From Ww85 sp963745765 (GTDB lineage Bacteria; Desulfobacterota; Desulfobulbia; Desulfobulbales; Desulfocapsaceae): a stretch of DNA of 64,000 bases. This document shows, in pieces, positions 19,287 to 29,670 of this stretch. The stretch spans positions 1 to 64,000 of the forward strand of contig CAVUYQ010000009.1 in the NCBI GenBank assembly GCA_963745765.1, read 5' to 3'. Made by a program: the position numbers and the translations under genes. The notes under the pieces were generated by a model that made no database searches, was not told the origin of the DNA, and saw only the letters and a list, made by a program, of their open reading frames with translations. Each line of letters opens with the position of its first letter. Position 1 is the first letter of the stretch.

Positions 19287-19520
19287 ATGGCAAAAAAGAC
19301 TTTTGAAGCAGCCCTTGCCCGTCTTGAACAGATCACCGAAGAACTTGAAGCTGGTGATCTGAGCCTGGAGAACAGTCTTAAAAAATTTGATGAAGGGATA
19401 AAACTGGCAGAGTACTGCAACAGCAGTCTTTCCGAAGCCCGGTTAAAGGTTGAGATTCTGCTTGAAAAGAATGGACGGCTTGAACCGGAGCCCTTTGACG
19501 AGCAGGATGATGAACATTAG
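19287..19520 (+). CDS. xseB: Exodeoxyribonuclease VII small subunit
   Basis: A 77-residue helical subunit of exonuclease VII, a cytoplasmic single-strand DNA nuclease that needs the XseA large subunit (not in this window). It has the family core FEAALARLEQITEELEAGDLSLENSLKKFDEGIKLAEYCNSSLSEAR and a short acidic tail. CCGGAG lies about 10 nt before the ATG. The 3' end overlaps ispA by 14 nt, giving the common xseB-ispA-dxs operon. Confidence 0.93.
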   Translation: MAKKTFEAALARLEQITEELEAGDLSLENSLKKFDEGIKLAEYCNSSLSEARLKVEILLEKNGRLEPEPFDEQDDEH

Positions 19521-20405
19521 TGACTATCTCAGCGCACGCAAAAGTGAAGTCGAAAAAGCACTCGATTCATTGATGCTTGACGAACAGGGGGTTTTCTCCC
19601 ATCATATTGCCGCAATGCGCTACAGCCTCTTCGTCGGGGGAAAACGGATCAGGCCGATCCTTTGCCTGGCCGCCGCGGAAACCGTCACGGATAATGCTCA
19701 AACCAGGGATGCGCTCCTGCCGGTAGCCTGCGCCCTTGAATGCATACACACCTATTCCCTGATTCACGATGACCTCCCGGCCATGGACAACGATGATCTT
19801 CGCCGGGGTAGGCCGACAAGCCACAAAAAGTATGGTGAGGCCGCCGCAATACTTGCCGGTGATGGCTTATTGACTTTTGCTTTCGAGCTTCTTTCACACC
19901 CCGTCAGTGCACTGGCCGATAGTCGACGTCTGACGAATCATCCAGATCATTGCCCGTGCTGCCGGTCCCGAGGGGATGGTCGGCGGCCAGTTTCTTGACA
20001 TCAGCAACGAAAACCAGGATTACCCGTTCGAGCTTCTGAAGACAATTCATAAAAGCAAAACCGGGGCCTTGATCGCCGGTTCCATCCTCAGTGGTGCCAT
20101 CGGCGCCGGAGCAGATGCTGAGCAGGAAGAAAAACTCGGGGAGTTTGGTGTTCTGCTCGGGCTTGCCTTCCAGATTGTCGATGATCTCCTCGATGCAACG
20201 GCATACGACAACACAGCTTGGAAAAACAGCGGGAAGCGACCGGGTTCACGGGAAGGCTACCTATCCGGCCTTTTTCGGCATTGAAGAGACAAGGGAAAAA
20301 GCAAGGGAGACCGTCGAGTCGGCAAAAGCAACGCTACGCTCATTCGGCAACCGGGCGCAACCGCTTATCGATCTTGCCGATTATATCTACATGAGAACCC
20401 ATTAA
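19507..20405 (+). CDS. ispA: Polyprenyl (farnesyl/geranyl) diphosphate synthase, two frameshifts
   Basis: A trans-prenyltransferase that condenses isopentenyl diphosphate with allylic diphosphates for quinone and cell-wall lipid precursors. The three frames join into about 298 residues. Landmarks: GGKRIRPILCLAAAE, the first aspartate-rich motif IHDDLPAMDNDDLRRGRPTSH, AGDGLLTFAFELL, GMVGGQFLDI, the second motif FQIVDDLLDA and LGKTAGSD...GKATYP. The frame breaks near 19943 and 20212, each consistent with one extra base. ATG at 19507 follows AGCAGG and overlaps xseB. Because this step is normally essential and both halves are otherwise conserved, base-calling error is more likely than real loss. 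Chain length (C15 or C20) cannot be fixed by eye. Confidence 0.88.
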
Positions 20406-20527
20406 AGATAGCATTCCAATTGCCTGTCACCGCTCTCCAGCCGGCCTTTTCGTAATTGCGTTTACTTTCAAGGTTTATTGATTAATGTAACTGGTGACAT
20501 AAATCAGACAACGATCCATCTGGACTA

Positions 20528-22478
20528 ATGATGTTAGTACATACAACAACACCGCAAAAACGAACCACTCTGCTTGACACGGTCGATTCCCCTGCAGATA
20601 TACGAGGACTGCCGATACCTGAGCTGGAGAAACTGGCTCATGAAATACGGGTGGCCCTCATTGACAGTGTCTCCCGAACCGGCGGCCACCTCGGACCAAG
20701 TCTTGGTGTCGTCGAGCTGACCCTCGCCCTTCATTACGTCTTTGATACACCGCATGACCGGCTGATCTGGGATGTCGGGCATCAGGCTTATGCCCACAAA
20801 ATGATTACCGGTCGACGCAAGGATTTCCATACCCTGCGGCAATACCAGGGTATCAGCGGTTTCCCCAAAATCAGTGAAAGCGAATACGATGCCTTTGAAA
20901 CGGGTCATTCCTCCACATCAATTTCCGCCGCCCTGGGGATGACCATCGCCAAAGATCTGATGCAGGACAAGGGCAGAGCAATCGCCGTTATTGGTGATGG
21001 ATCGATGACTGCCGGCATGGCCTTTGAGGCACTCAACCAGGCCGGGCATCTTGATAAGAATCTTATTGTCATTCTCAATGATAATGAGATGTCCATCTCT
21101 CCCAATGTAGGAGCCCTGAGCAGCTTTCTAAGCAGGAAACTGACCGGCAGGACCATGCGCCGGCTCAAGGATCATCTGGTGGACCGCCTCGGACAATTAT
21201 CCAATGTCGGAGAAAACATCCTGACGGTGCTCAAGAAAAGCGAGGAAAGCTTCAAGAGCTTTTTCACCCCGGGCATGCTCTTTGAGGCACTCAAATTTGA
21301 TTATATCGGGCCACTCCCGGGCCATAACCTGACTGACCTGATAGACACCTTTGAAACGGTCAGGGATACCATTCAGGGTCCGGCACTGATTCATGTCCTG
21401 ACCACCAAGGGCAAAGGCTATGAACCTGCTGAAAAGAATCCGGGTGGTTTTCATGGCATCGGGCCATTTGATATTTATTCCGGAAAGAAAATCGGCAGCG
21501 GCAAAAAACAGCTGACCTATACGGATGCCTTTGGTGACGCGATTACCCGGATTGGCGCCACAAACAGTAAGGTGGTTGCCATATCTGCGGCCATGGTCGC
21601 AGGGACAGGACTTTCAGCGCTTTGCCGAGGCCTATCCCGAACGCTTCTTCGATGTCGGCATAGCCGAGCAGCATGCCGTCACCTTTGCAGCCGGACTCGC
21701 CAAGGAGGGGTTGCATCCGGTTGTTGCCATCTACTCCACTTTCTTCCAGCGTGCTTACGATCAGATTATTCATGATGTCTGCATACCGAATCTTCCCGTA
21801 ACCCTGGCCATTGATCGGGCCGGTGTCGTCGGTGCCGACGGACCGACGCATCACGGTGTTTTTGATATCTCTTTTTTGCGTATCATTCCGAACATGCTGC
21901 TTATGGCGCCCAAAGATGAACGGGAACTGCAGCATATGCTTTACACGGCCATCAATCATCAGGGTCCGGCAGCCATACGCTATCCGCGCGGAGCCGGAGA
22001 GGAAGTGGAACTGGCACCTTTTTTTGAAGATCTTGAAATAGGCAAAGGTGAACTCCTTTGCGAAGGGAGCGATATTCTCCTTATTCCGGTCGGCAACAGG
22101 GTTCATCCCGCCATGAGGGCAGCGAGAGGCCTGGAAAAACTCGGCATCAATGCTGCCGTCATCAATCCCCGATTCATCAAACCGCTGGACAGGGAACTTA
22201 TTTGTGACTGGGCTGCAAAAACCGGCAGGGTTGTTACCATTGAAGATAATGTCCGGCAGGGAGGGTTCGGCAGTGCTGTTCTTGAGCTGTTGAATCGCTG
22301 CGGTCTGTCGGGGATCAAGACAAAACTGCTGGCACATCCCGATCGTTTTATTGAACAGGGACCGCAGAAGACACTGTGGCGCAACAGTTCCATTAACTCT
22401 GTGTCAATCACCGAAGCAGCCTTGCAGCTCATGAAAGAAAGCTTGTCTAAACCGCTATTCTCCGGCTTGGCGGTCTAA
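20528..22478 (+). CDS. dxs: 1-deoxy-D-xylulose-5-phosphate synthase, one frameshift
   Basis: The first enzyme of the MEP isoprenoid pathway; it joins pyruvate and glyceraldehyde 3-phosphate using thiamine diphosphate. Total about 650 residues after correction, normal length. The N-terminal ThDP domain shows SRTGGHLGPSLGVVELTLALHY, WDVGHQAYAHKMITGR, and the GDGSMTAGMAFEALN...ILNDNEMSI cofactor motif. The central domain carries RFFDVGIAEQHAVTFAAGLA and the C-terminal domain ends in a transketolase-C fold. The frame shifts at about 21612 (one extra T in CTTTCAG); AAMVAGTGL continues as QRFAEAYPE. It supplies DXP for the pathway that ispA, upstream, and ispE (about 17 kb away) also serve. Confidence 0.93.
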
Positions 22479-22493
22479 ATCTGTTTATGAGCC

Positions 22494-22658
22494 CTAGTGC
22501 CCTGTCACGCTTCACCTGTCACCCAGAGCTTGTTATTCTGGCTTCCTGACTTCGTTGCTTATTCTGCCACGCAGCGCTGCTAAACTTTTTCATGCGCGCT
22601 CGCAGGAAACCAGAATCCGGCGTTCCATTGCGACATTTGAAACATGACATGACACTAG
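22494..22658. mobile_element. MITE-like element, 165 bp, bounded by CTAG
   Basis: The element is flanked by CTAG (22494-22497 and 22655-22658). Its ends are inverted repeats: AGTGCCCTGTCACG... from 22496 pairs with the reverse complement of the right end at 19 of 25 positions. A second internal inverted repeat (22535-22548 with 22603-22616) matches at 13 of 14. No coding capacity. CTAG target sites with TA duplication are typical of IS630/Tc1-mariner transposons, so a non-autonomous derivative is plausible. The TAG stop of the epimerase gene lies in the right CTAG. Confidence 0.55.
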
Positions 22659-23667
22659 ATGGAATAGTAAGAACGATACCACTCCACAAACCTGCCAATA
22701 CCGTATTCCAGCGTGGTGTTAGGCCGATAATCGAAATCCCGGACAAGGTCATCGACATCGGCATAGGTTGCAGGGACATCTCCGGGCTGCATTTCCATCA
22801 GGTTCTTCCGTGCCTTTTTCCCAAGACAATTCTCCAGCACCTCGATATAACGCAGCAATTTTTCCTTGTTGTTGTTGCCGATATTATAGACCCGGTATGG
22901 ACAATAGGATGTTGCCGCATCCGGCTCTTCATTGCCCCAATCAGGATCAGCTTCCGGCACCTTGTCGATAACCCTGATAGACACCTTCAACAATATCGTC
23001 AATATAGGTAAAATCCCGTTCCATGTTGCCGTGGTTGAAGACATCGATCGGTTTGTCTTCCAGAATTGCCCTGGTAAAGAGAAAAAGGGCCATATCGGGC
23101 CTGCCCCAGGGCCCATAGACGGTGAAAAAGCGCAGTCCGGTTGTCGGCAAGTCCGAAAAGATGGCTGTAGGTGTGGGCCATCAATTCATTAGCCTTTTTC
23201 GAGGCCGCATAGAGAGAAACCGGATGATCAACATTGTCATGCACTGAAAACGGCATACTGGTATTTGCGCCATAGACGGAACTCGACGAGGCATAGACCA
23301 GATGCTTTACCCCGCTGTGCCGGCATCCTTCCAGGATATTGACAAAACCCACCAGGTTCGTATCGACGTAGGAATGCGGGTTGATCAGGGAATATCGCAC
23401 TCCTGCCTGGGCCGCAAGATTCACGACCGCATCGAACCGGTAGCGTGAGAAAAGATCCGCCATGTCTTCTTTATTGCCAAGATCTTTGTTCTCATGAATG
23501 AAGAGGTCGCCGTCCGCCAGGGAAGACATACGATCTCTTTTGAGCTGAGGATCGTAGTAATCATTGAGATTATCCAAGCCGACAACCTGAACACCCTTGG
23601 CCGTTAATCGTTTTGTCAGGTGGGCGCCGATAAAACCGGCCGCTCCGGTTACAAGAATTGTTTTCAT
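22655..23667 (-). pseudogene. NAD-dependent nucleotide-sugar epimerase (UDP-glucuronate 4-epimerase-like), two frameshifts
   Basis: An extended short-chain dehydrogenase/epimerase acting on a UDP-sugar for polysaccharide synthesis. Three frames join to about 336 residues. The N-terminus MKTILVTGAAGFIGAHLTKRL gives the NAD-binding GxxGxxG; LDNLNDYYDPQLKRDR is typical of the UDP-glucuronate epimerase branch. Catalytic residues are visible in ASSSSVYG and SLYAASKKANE (the YxxxK pair). FTVYGPWGRPDMALFLF and ERDFTYIDDIV follow in the second frame and RVYNIGNNNKEKLLRYIEVLE in the third. Frames break near 23150 and 22965, each by one extra base. The stop codon is provided by the CTAG boundary of the adjacent MITE-like element. 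Exact sugar specificity is uncertain. Confidence 0.8.
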
Positions 23668-23812
23668 TATATTTCAGCCAGAAAAAAAAGAAAAAATCTC
23701 CTGCCTTTACTTCAGCATTAGCCAGGAGATAGTGGTACGGGGCAGCCTTGCCCCGCATGAATCATCAAAATTGCCTTGCGGTCCATCATTGCTAACATGT
23801 GCCTGGGTCAGC

Positions 23813-24013
23813 TCAATTATTTTCACTCGTCAAGTCATCGGGATTTTCTTTCTGCTCAGCAACCGGTCCCTGGTCGTATGGGGCGGCTTCGACCAGCAAT
23901 TCCACGACCGGAGGGACGGTATCTAGCCCATGCACAGCGTAACAAGGCATTCTATAGACAAAACCTTCAGCCCGTCGCTCTATCCGCTCCCACACCTCAG
24001 GAGTTGTCTGCAT
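23813..24013 (-). CDS. Small hypothetical protein, doubtful
   Basis: A 66-residue open frame between tatC and the epimerase gene on the same strand, in the otherwise empty stretch 23668-24083. The product is acidic, with RAEGFVYRMPCYAVHGLDTVPPVVELLVEAAPY in its centre, and has an amino-acid makeup more protein-like than random. No clear ribosome site precedes the ATG and I know no family. Upstream of the epimerase start, CTCCTG and CAGGAG arms (within about 23695-23735) and a GGGGC/GCCCC hairpin could be a terminator for this gene or for tatC. Confidence 0.25.
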   Translation of the reverse strand: MQTTPEVWERIERRAEGFVYRMPCYAVHGLDTVPPVVELLVEAAPYDQGPVAEQKENPDDLTSENN

Positions 24014-24083
24014 CTATTGTGTCCGAGAAGCACAAACCTCCCTTTCATCTTCTATAATGCAGTCAAATCCATAAATCCAGCTG

Positions 24084-24859
24084 TCAGTCATCCGTATCAA
24101 TCGATTTTCTTTTAAATCCGCTGAAAGTCTTACGGCCGAAGAACCAGACAGAGACAACACTGACCTCATAGAGGATCAGAAGAGGTATTCCCATCATCAT
24201 CTGGTTCACGATATCCGGGGTTGGTGTCAGGATTGCCGCTAAAATAAAGTTTATCAGAATCGCATATTTTCTGTTCCGGTTAAGAAAAGAAACCGAGACC
24301 AGGCCGGCCCTGGCAAGAAAGACCATGAGGACCGGCATCTCGAAAATCACACCGAAAGCAATTAGAAGCCGAATCGCAAGAGTAAAATACTCACTTACAG
24401 CCGGCATGGATGTCAGAAATTCGTTACTGTAACCTACCAGGAACCGAAAGGCCGGCGGGAAGACAATAAAATAACCGAAAGCGGAACCGCAAATAAAAAA
24501 TATCGTCGAAATGACGGTAAAAGGAATGACAACCCTTTTTTCATGTTTAAAGAGACCGGGAGAGACAAATCGCCATATCTGGTAGAAAATAACCGGACTG
24601 GCCAGCAGAATCCCGCAGACGAAGGCAAGTTTCAGATAAAAAAAAACCCTTCCTGGTATGACGTGAAAATAAGGCTGGTCCCTTTAGGAAGAACCGAGGT
24701 GAGCGGTTTGAAAAACCAGGTGCCGACGGGCCGGATAACCGTATATGAAAGGCAGAAACCGGCAAATACGGCAGCAACGGAGTAAATGAGACAACTCCGT
24801 AACTCCCGGAGGTGTTCGGTTAATGGCTGGTCATCAAATTTTTCAACCTGCTTTTCCAT
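24084..24859 (-). CDS. tatC: Sec-independent translocase TatC, one frameshift in an A9 run
   Basis: The multi-spanning inner-membrane core of the twin-arginine translocase, which recognises RR signal peptides of folded proteins. Two frames join to about 258 residues. The N-terminus has the signature QPLTEHLRELRSCLIYSVAA, with the Glu and Arg used in signal binding, then segments YQIWRFVSPGLFKHEKR, FGVIFEMPVLMVFLARAG and RKYAILINFILAAILTPTPD. The frame is lost in a run of nine A (24638-24646); one more base restores it. As written, translation ends after 75 residues. No tatA or tatB was recognised next to it. A homopolymer miscall is likely; transcriptional slippage at the run is an alternative. 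Confidence 0.9.
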
Positions 24860-25160
24860 AATGGCTCTGAAACATCCTCACGTGAAATTCCTATTCTATC
24901 TGCCTGGTTTGCATTACCATCTGCGCAACCTTTTTGCAATGCTTAGTAGCACCAGGAAGTACCGCATAGGGAAGTACAGGAAAATTGCCTGCCATCCTGA
25001 TAATGATCTGGTCCTTTTAAGCAGATAGGCGGAGCCGGAATAACATGATTGGCATTTTCATATTTATTACGATAGAATATCACATATTTTCCGCAACGAA
25101 GAGATTGGTGGACAGATCCAGACAGATACAACAACTTCATATCAGTAAACGGTTGCAGCC
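24860..25160. other. Divergent intergenic region tatC / PilR-like gene
   Basis: About 300 nt between divergent genes, A/T rich near 25055-25090. I looked for tatA/tatB on the minus strand and found no matching protein. Promoters for both genes should lie here but none is clear enough to call. Confidence 0.3.
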
Positions 25161-26534
25161 ATGCGAACGATACTCGTAGTTGACGATGAACGAAGCATGC
25201 GGGATTTCTTGAATATCCTCCTGGTAAAAGAAGGCTATAAAGTTATTACCGCCCCGGACGGCAAACAGGCACAACGTTTCATAGGCGAATCCGAGATTGA
25301 CCTGGTCATCACTGACATCCGCATGCCCGGAATGAACGGACTTGAACTTCTTGCCTTTATAAAGGAGGAAAAACCCGATCTGCCGGTGGTTATGATAACG
25401 GCCTTTGCCTCGCCAAATGATGCGGTTCAGGCGATGAAAGACGGAGCCTATGACTATATCAGCAAGCCTTTTAATGTCGATGAGATAAAATCCGTTACCT
25501 ATAACGCCACCAATCGGGTCGACTCAACGCTTAAGGAGGATCAGGCAGAACTGCTTTTCCCGCATATTATTGGCAAGAGCAGAGAAATGTTGAAAATATT
25601 TGACATGATCAACCGTATCGCGCCAACACCTGCAAACGTCCTGATTTACGGCGAATCGGGAACCGGCAAAGAACTGGTGGCGCAGGCAATCCATTCCAAG
25701 AGCAGGGTAAAAGCCAGCCCTTTCATACCGATTACCTGCAGTGCCATCCCGGCAGAGTTAATGGAAAGCGAGCTTTTTGGTCATGTCAAAGGCTCATTTA
25801 CCGGTGCAATTGCAAATAAGCCGGGTCTCTTTCAGGAAGCACACCAGGGAACAGCCTTTCTCGACGAGATTGGAGAGTTGACTCCCATCATTCAGACAAA
25901 GTTACTGCGCGTCCTGCAGGAACGAGAGATTAAACCGGTCGGCGGCACCAAAAATGTGGCCATCGATGTGAGAATCATTGCCGCTACCAACAAGATTCTT
26001 GAGGATGAGATAGAAAGAGGCAATTTCAGGGAAGACTTGTTTTACCGTCTGGCCGTTGTGCCGATCAGGGTACCGGCTCTCAGGGAGCGTAAATCCGACA
26101 TTCCCCTGCTCGTTCAACATTTTCTGCAAAAATATTCCAATCGTCTGGCTAAAGAAGTCAGAGAGATGTCAACCTATGCCCTCGAAGTGCTGATGAATTA
26201 CAATTTTCCCGGCAATGTGAGGGAACTCGAAAATATCATAGAGCGCGGTGTTGCACTTGAGACATCGAACATCATTCTACCGGAAAATCTGTCACTTAAT
26301 ACATCTCCGAGGACAACGAAGCCGGAGGCGGGAATGGAAACATCACCGTTTCTCGTCATCAGAGACGAACAGGAACTTTTCGACAGAGGCCTGGACAGTA
26401 TCGTTGAAGATCTTGAGAAACGGATGATATCGCATGCCCTCGACAAATCGCGAAATTCCAAGACAAAAGCAGCAGATCTGTTGCGCATCAGTTTCAGATC
26501 ACTCCGCTACAAGGTCAAAAAATATGGTTTATAG
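25161..26534 (+). CDS. Sigma-54-dependent response regulator, NtrC/PilR type
   Basis: A 457-residue two-component regulator that activates sigma-54 promoters. The receiver domain starts MRTILVVDDERSMRDFL; the phosphorylated Asp is in DLVITDIRMPGMNG and the conserved Lys in DYISKPF. The AAA+ domain begins near residue 140: Walker A GESGTGKELVAQAIH, the sigma-54 contact loop GSFTGA (a known variant of GAFTGA), Walker B GTAFLDEIGEL and the arginine-finger region FREDLFYRLAV. The C-terminal Fis-type HTH is KTKAADLLRISFRSLRYKVKKYGL. The kinase gene follows after 12 nt, so the pair is one operon. The architecture is like PilR, but no pilus genes are in the window. Confidence 0.92.
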   Translation: MRTILVVDDERSMRDFLNILLVKEGYKVITAPDGKQAQRFIGESEIDLVITDIRMPGMNGLELLAFIKEEKPDLPVVMITAFASPNDAVQAMKDGAYDYISKPFNVDEIKSVTYNATNRVDSTLKEDQAELLFPHIIGKSREMLKIFDMINRIAPTPANVLIYGESGTGKELVAQAIHSKSRVKASPFIPITCSAIPAELMESELFGHVKGSFTGAIANKPGLFQEAHQGTAFLDEIGELTPIIQTKLLRVLQEREIKPVGGTKNVAIDVRIIAATNKILEDEIERGNFREDLFYRLAVVPIRVPALRERKSDIPLLVQHFLQKYSNRLAKEVREMSTYALEVLMNYNFPGNVRELENIIERGVALETSNIILPENLSLNTSPRTTKPEAGMETSPFLVIRDEQELFDRGLDSIVEDLEKRMISHALDKSRNSKTKAADLLRISFRSLRYKVKKYGL

Positions 26535-26546
26535 AACATCAATCCT

Positions 26547-28299
26547 ATGACTCTTTCCACAAGACGGAATCCGGGACTAGAGACTGTGGGTTCCATTGCT
26601 GAAATCATGAGACAGCAGCTCCTCTGGATGCTGCTGCTGCGCATCATCTTTTACACGCTTCTTGCCGGGATCATCCTGATACTGTCTGACGAACGGTTTG
26701 ATGTTATCACCATTCCGGCCAATCTGCTCACCCTTATCATTCTTGCCGTTTTTTTGCTGACGATAGGTTCCGCCATTTATCTCATCAGGATAGCCGGCGA
26801 CCTTTGGGAATACCGTCGATTCGGTTTTCTTCAAACCTTGTTTGATGCACTCTTTGCCTCGGTGATCGTTTATTTTTCCGGAGCTTCATACTCCATTTTC
26901 ACGTCAGTATTCTTCTTCCCTATCATTGCCAGCGGGCTTCTGATTCCATTCAAGGGCGGCCTTATCGGAGCGGCAGCTTCCACTATTCTCTATGCAAGCA
27001 TACTCATGCTGGAGTTCCGTGGCATCCTGCCCGATTACCTGGCACATCACGCGTTGCTGGATGCCACCGACCTGTATAACAGTGTCAACCATTTTGCCAC
27101 CAAGGGGCTGACTTTTTTCCTTGCCGCCATGATCAGTGCCATGTTTGGTTCGCGGCTGAAACGAACGACTGAGGCATTGACCAGCACACAGCATGACTTC
27201 GACCGCCTCTCATTTCTCTACAAGCAGATCTTTGATAGCATCACAACCGGTATCGTGACCATTGACGGATCGGGTATCATCACCTCAGCGAACAATGCGA
27301 CAAAAGAGATAACCGGATTGAGAATAGCCGACATAGTCGGCACACCGCTTGCCAGCATCTTTCCCGGAATAGACCTGAGAAAAGATTCCCCCCGAAATGC
27401 CTGCGACTTTAAGAGAGCGGACAACCAGAAGATTCGAATCGGCTACGCCCATGCGGCTCTGAACTCTTCTGATCAGAGCGGGAAGCCCGGGGAGGGAAAG
27501 GGTGACGGTACCGAAAACTGATACCACCATTATCACCCTCAAAGACATCGGCGAGATAGAGCGTCTTGAGGCTCAAATGCGCCAGGCGGAAAAACTGGCG
27601 GCAATCGGTATGATGAGTGCCGGAATAGCGCACGATTTTCGAAACCCGCTTGCCGCCATTTCCGGCTCGGCGCAGCTGCTCGCACAGGAATTTTCAGTGC
27701 ACAAGCCGGGGCCGAATCACAACTATGAATTGACCAAAATAATTCTACGTGAGTCTGATCGTCTGGCTAAAACCATTACAGACTTCCTTAAATTTGCCCG
27801 TCCTGACAATATTGACCGGGACTGGTTTCTGCTGAGACCCTGTGTCGAGGAAATTATACAGGTCTGCAGGGCTGATCAAAAATGGCCACAATCCTGTGTC
27901 ATCGATCTTCACATCGATCCGCTCTATCGCTTATGGGCGGACGAAAAGCAACTCTTTACGGTAATCAGCCACTTCATAAGCAACGGTATAGCCTTTTGTC
28001 CGCCGGGAGGCGAGCACATTGCAATCAGAGCCGATAAACGGGAAGTGCCCGATGCGGTACGGATGTGCAGTATTTCCGTTTGTGACAACGGCATCGGTAT
28101 TGATCCTGAGCAGACGAAGCAGATTTTCGAACCGTTCTTCACCACCCGGACCGATGGCACCGGCCTTGGCCTGGCGATAGTCAGGCAGATCGTTGAAGCA
28201 CATAGCGGCACCATTATCGTTGATCGCTCGGAGAATGGAGGAGCATGCTTCGAGCTGCTTCTGCCCGATCCGGAAGAAAGCGTCGAAAATGGGCGTTAG
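26547..28299 (+). CDS. PilS-like membrane sensor histidine kinase, one frameshift
   Basis: The partner kinase of the regulator upstream; about 583 residues after joining two frames. The N-terminal part (residues 25-210) has about six hydrophobic helices, as in PilS. A PAS domain follows (FDSITTGIVTIDGSGIITSANNA...). In the second frame lie LEAQMRQAEKLAAIGMMSAGIAHDFRNPLAAISGSAQLL, with the phospho-accepting His in AHDFRNP, and the ATPase domain with DNGIGID, FEPFFTTR and GTGLGLAIVRQI. The frame changes near 27500 by one extra base among G/A runs. The stop overlaps the convergent murA stop by four bases. Confidence 0.87.
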
Positions 28300-29570
28300 T
28301 CCCTTTCCTTCCAGATTCTTGCTCCAAGACCGCTCAGCTTGCCGACAAGGTTTTCATATCCGCGCTCCAGATGATAAATTCTGGATATCTCAGTCCGCCC
28401 GGATGCGGCAAGTCCGGCCACCACCAGGGAGGAACTTGCTCTGAGATCAGTCGCCATTACCGGTGCCCCGTTCAGGCCGTCAGGTCCGCGTCCGGTTACC
28501 ACGGCGTTGTTGCCCTCTGTTCTGATGGACGCGCCCATACGCCGCAGTTCCGCGACATGCATAAAGCGGTTTTCGAAGATGGTCTCCTTGATAACACAGA
28601 TGGAGCTGCCGATGGTCATCAATGCCATGAACTGGGCCTGAAGATCAGTCGGATAGCCCGGGTAAGGCATGGTCTTGATATCAACACTTCTCAGCCGCTT
28701 CCTGCATTCCGGGGATACGCTGATGGTTATTGAACGATCTCCTGTTGAAATCCCGACACCGGTCTCCCTGAGCTTATCCAGCAGGGCCGGTAAATGTGCC
28801 GGCTCACAGTCATTAAGCTTTGCCTCTCCACCGGCAGCTGCTATGGCAATAAGATAGGTTCCCGTTTCAATGCGATCAGGAATAATGTCGGTTCTGGCAG
28901 CGTGCAGGCGGCTTACACCATGTACCGTTATCTGGTCACTGCCGCGCCCTTCGATATCAGCTCCCATATGAGAGAGCATATCAATCAGATTGCCAATTTC
29001 CGGTTCACGGGCGGCATTCTTGATGACAGTCGTTCCTTCAGCCATCACGGCAGCCATAAGAAGATTCTCGGTTCCCGTTACCGATGGGATATCAAGATAG
29101 ATGGAAGCCCCCTGCAGTCGACCTTCTATCACCGCCTCCACATAGCCCTGCTCAAGGCGGCAGCGCACACCGAATTTTTCAAAACCGCTGATATGAAAAT
29201 TGATCGGCCTTTCACCGATGGCACATCCCCCAGGCAGCGATACTTTTGCCCGTCCAAGACGTGCGAGGAGCGGGCCAAGCACCAGCACCGAAGCGCGCAT
29301 GGTTTTTACCAGATCATAGGAAACCTCAGAATAGACAATATTCGTGCTGTCTATGAAGTAGGTAGTGCCCTCATTTCGCCAGGTGACACCGAGTTCCCCC
29401 AACAGAGATAAGATGGTCCGTGTATCCCGCAGATCGGGAACATTTCGCAGGATATGCTCCCCAGGTGCCAGGAGAGTAGCAGCAAGCAGCGGTAAGGCCG
29501 CGTTTTTTGCCCCGCTTATGGATAGCTCGCCATACAGCGGTTTACCGCCTTCAATTATCAATTTTTCCAT
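28296..29570 (-). CDS. murA: UDP-N-acetylglucosamine 1-carboxyvinyltransferase
   Basis: Cytoplasmic enzyme of the first committed step of peptidoglycan synthesis; it transfers enolpyruvate from PEP to UDP-GlcNAc and is the fosfomycin target. The 424 residues cover both inside-out alpha/beta domains. Landmarks: GAKNAALPLLAATLL (substrate-binding Lys-Asn), VLGPLLARLGRAKVSLPGGCAIGERPINFHI with the catalytic cysteine in GGCAIG, PGYPTDLQAQFMAL and the C-terminal RASSSLVVAGLAASG. Because the Cys is present rather than Asp, the enzyme should be fosfomycin sensitive. It is the last gene of the minus-strand rho-to-murA run, separated from prmC by a repeat element. Confidence 0.97.
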   Translation of the reverse strand: MEKLIIEGGKPLYGELSISGAKNAALPLLAATLLAPGEHILRNVPDLRDTRTILSLLGELGVTWRNEGTTYFIDSTNIVYSEVSYDLVKTMRASVLVLGPLLARLGRAKVSLPGGCAIGERPINFHISGFEKFGVRCRLEQGYVEAVIEGRLQGASIYLDIPSVTGTENLLMAAVMAEGTTVIKNAAREPEIGNLIDMLSHMGADIEGRGSDQITVHGVSRLHAARTDIIPDRIETGTYLIAIAAAGGEAKLNDCEPAHLPALLDKLRETGVGISTGDRSITISVSPECRKRLRSVDIKTMPYPGYPTDLQAQFMALMTIGSSICVIKETIFENRFMHVAELRRMGASIRTEGNNAVVTGRGPDGLNGAPVMATDLRASSSLVVAGLAASGRTEISRIYHLERGYENLVGKLSGLGARIWKERD

Positions 29571-29670
29571 AGTTTATCACCGGTCTGAAGGAATAGCCGA
29601 AATAGGTCGTGCTGTCAGAGAAAAATGTTGATTCTTTTGCCGGCAAAACAGATGGAAAAATGTTGCTGGC

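Noticed and set aside
24943..25140. A possible tatA/tatB gene upstream of tatC.
   Set aside because: The minus-strand frame lacks the N-terminal membrane helix and the amphipathic helix of TatA/B.
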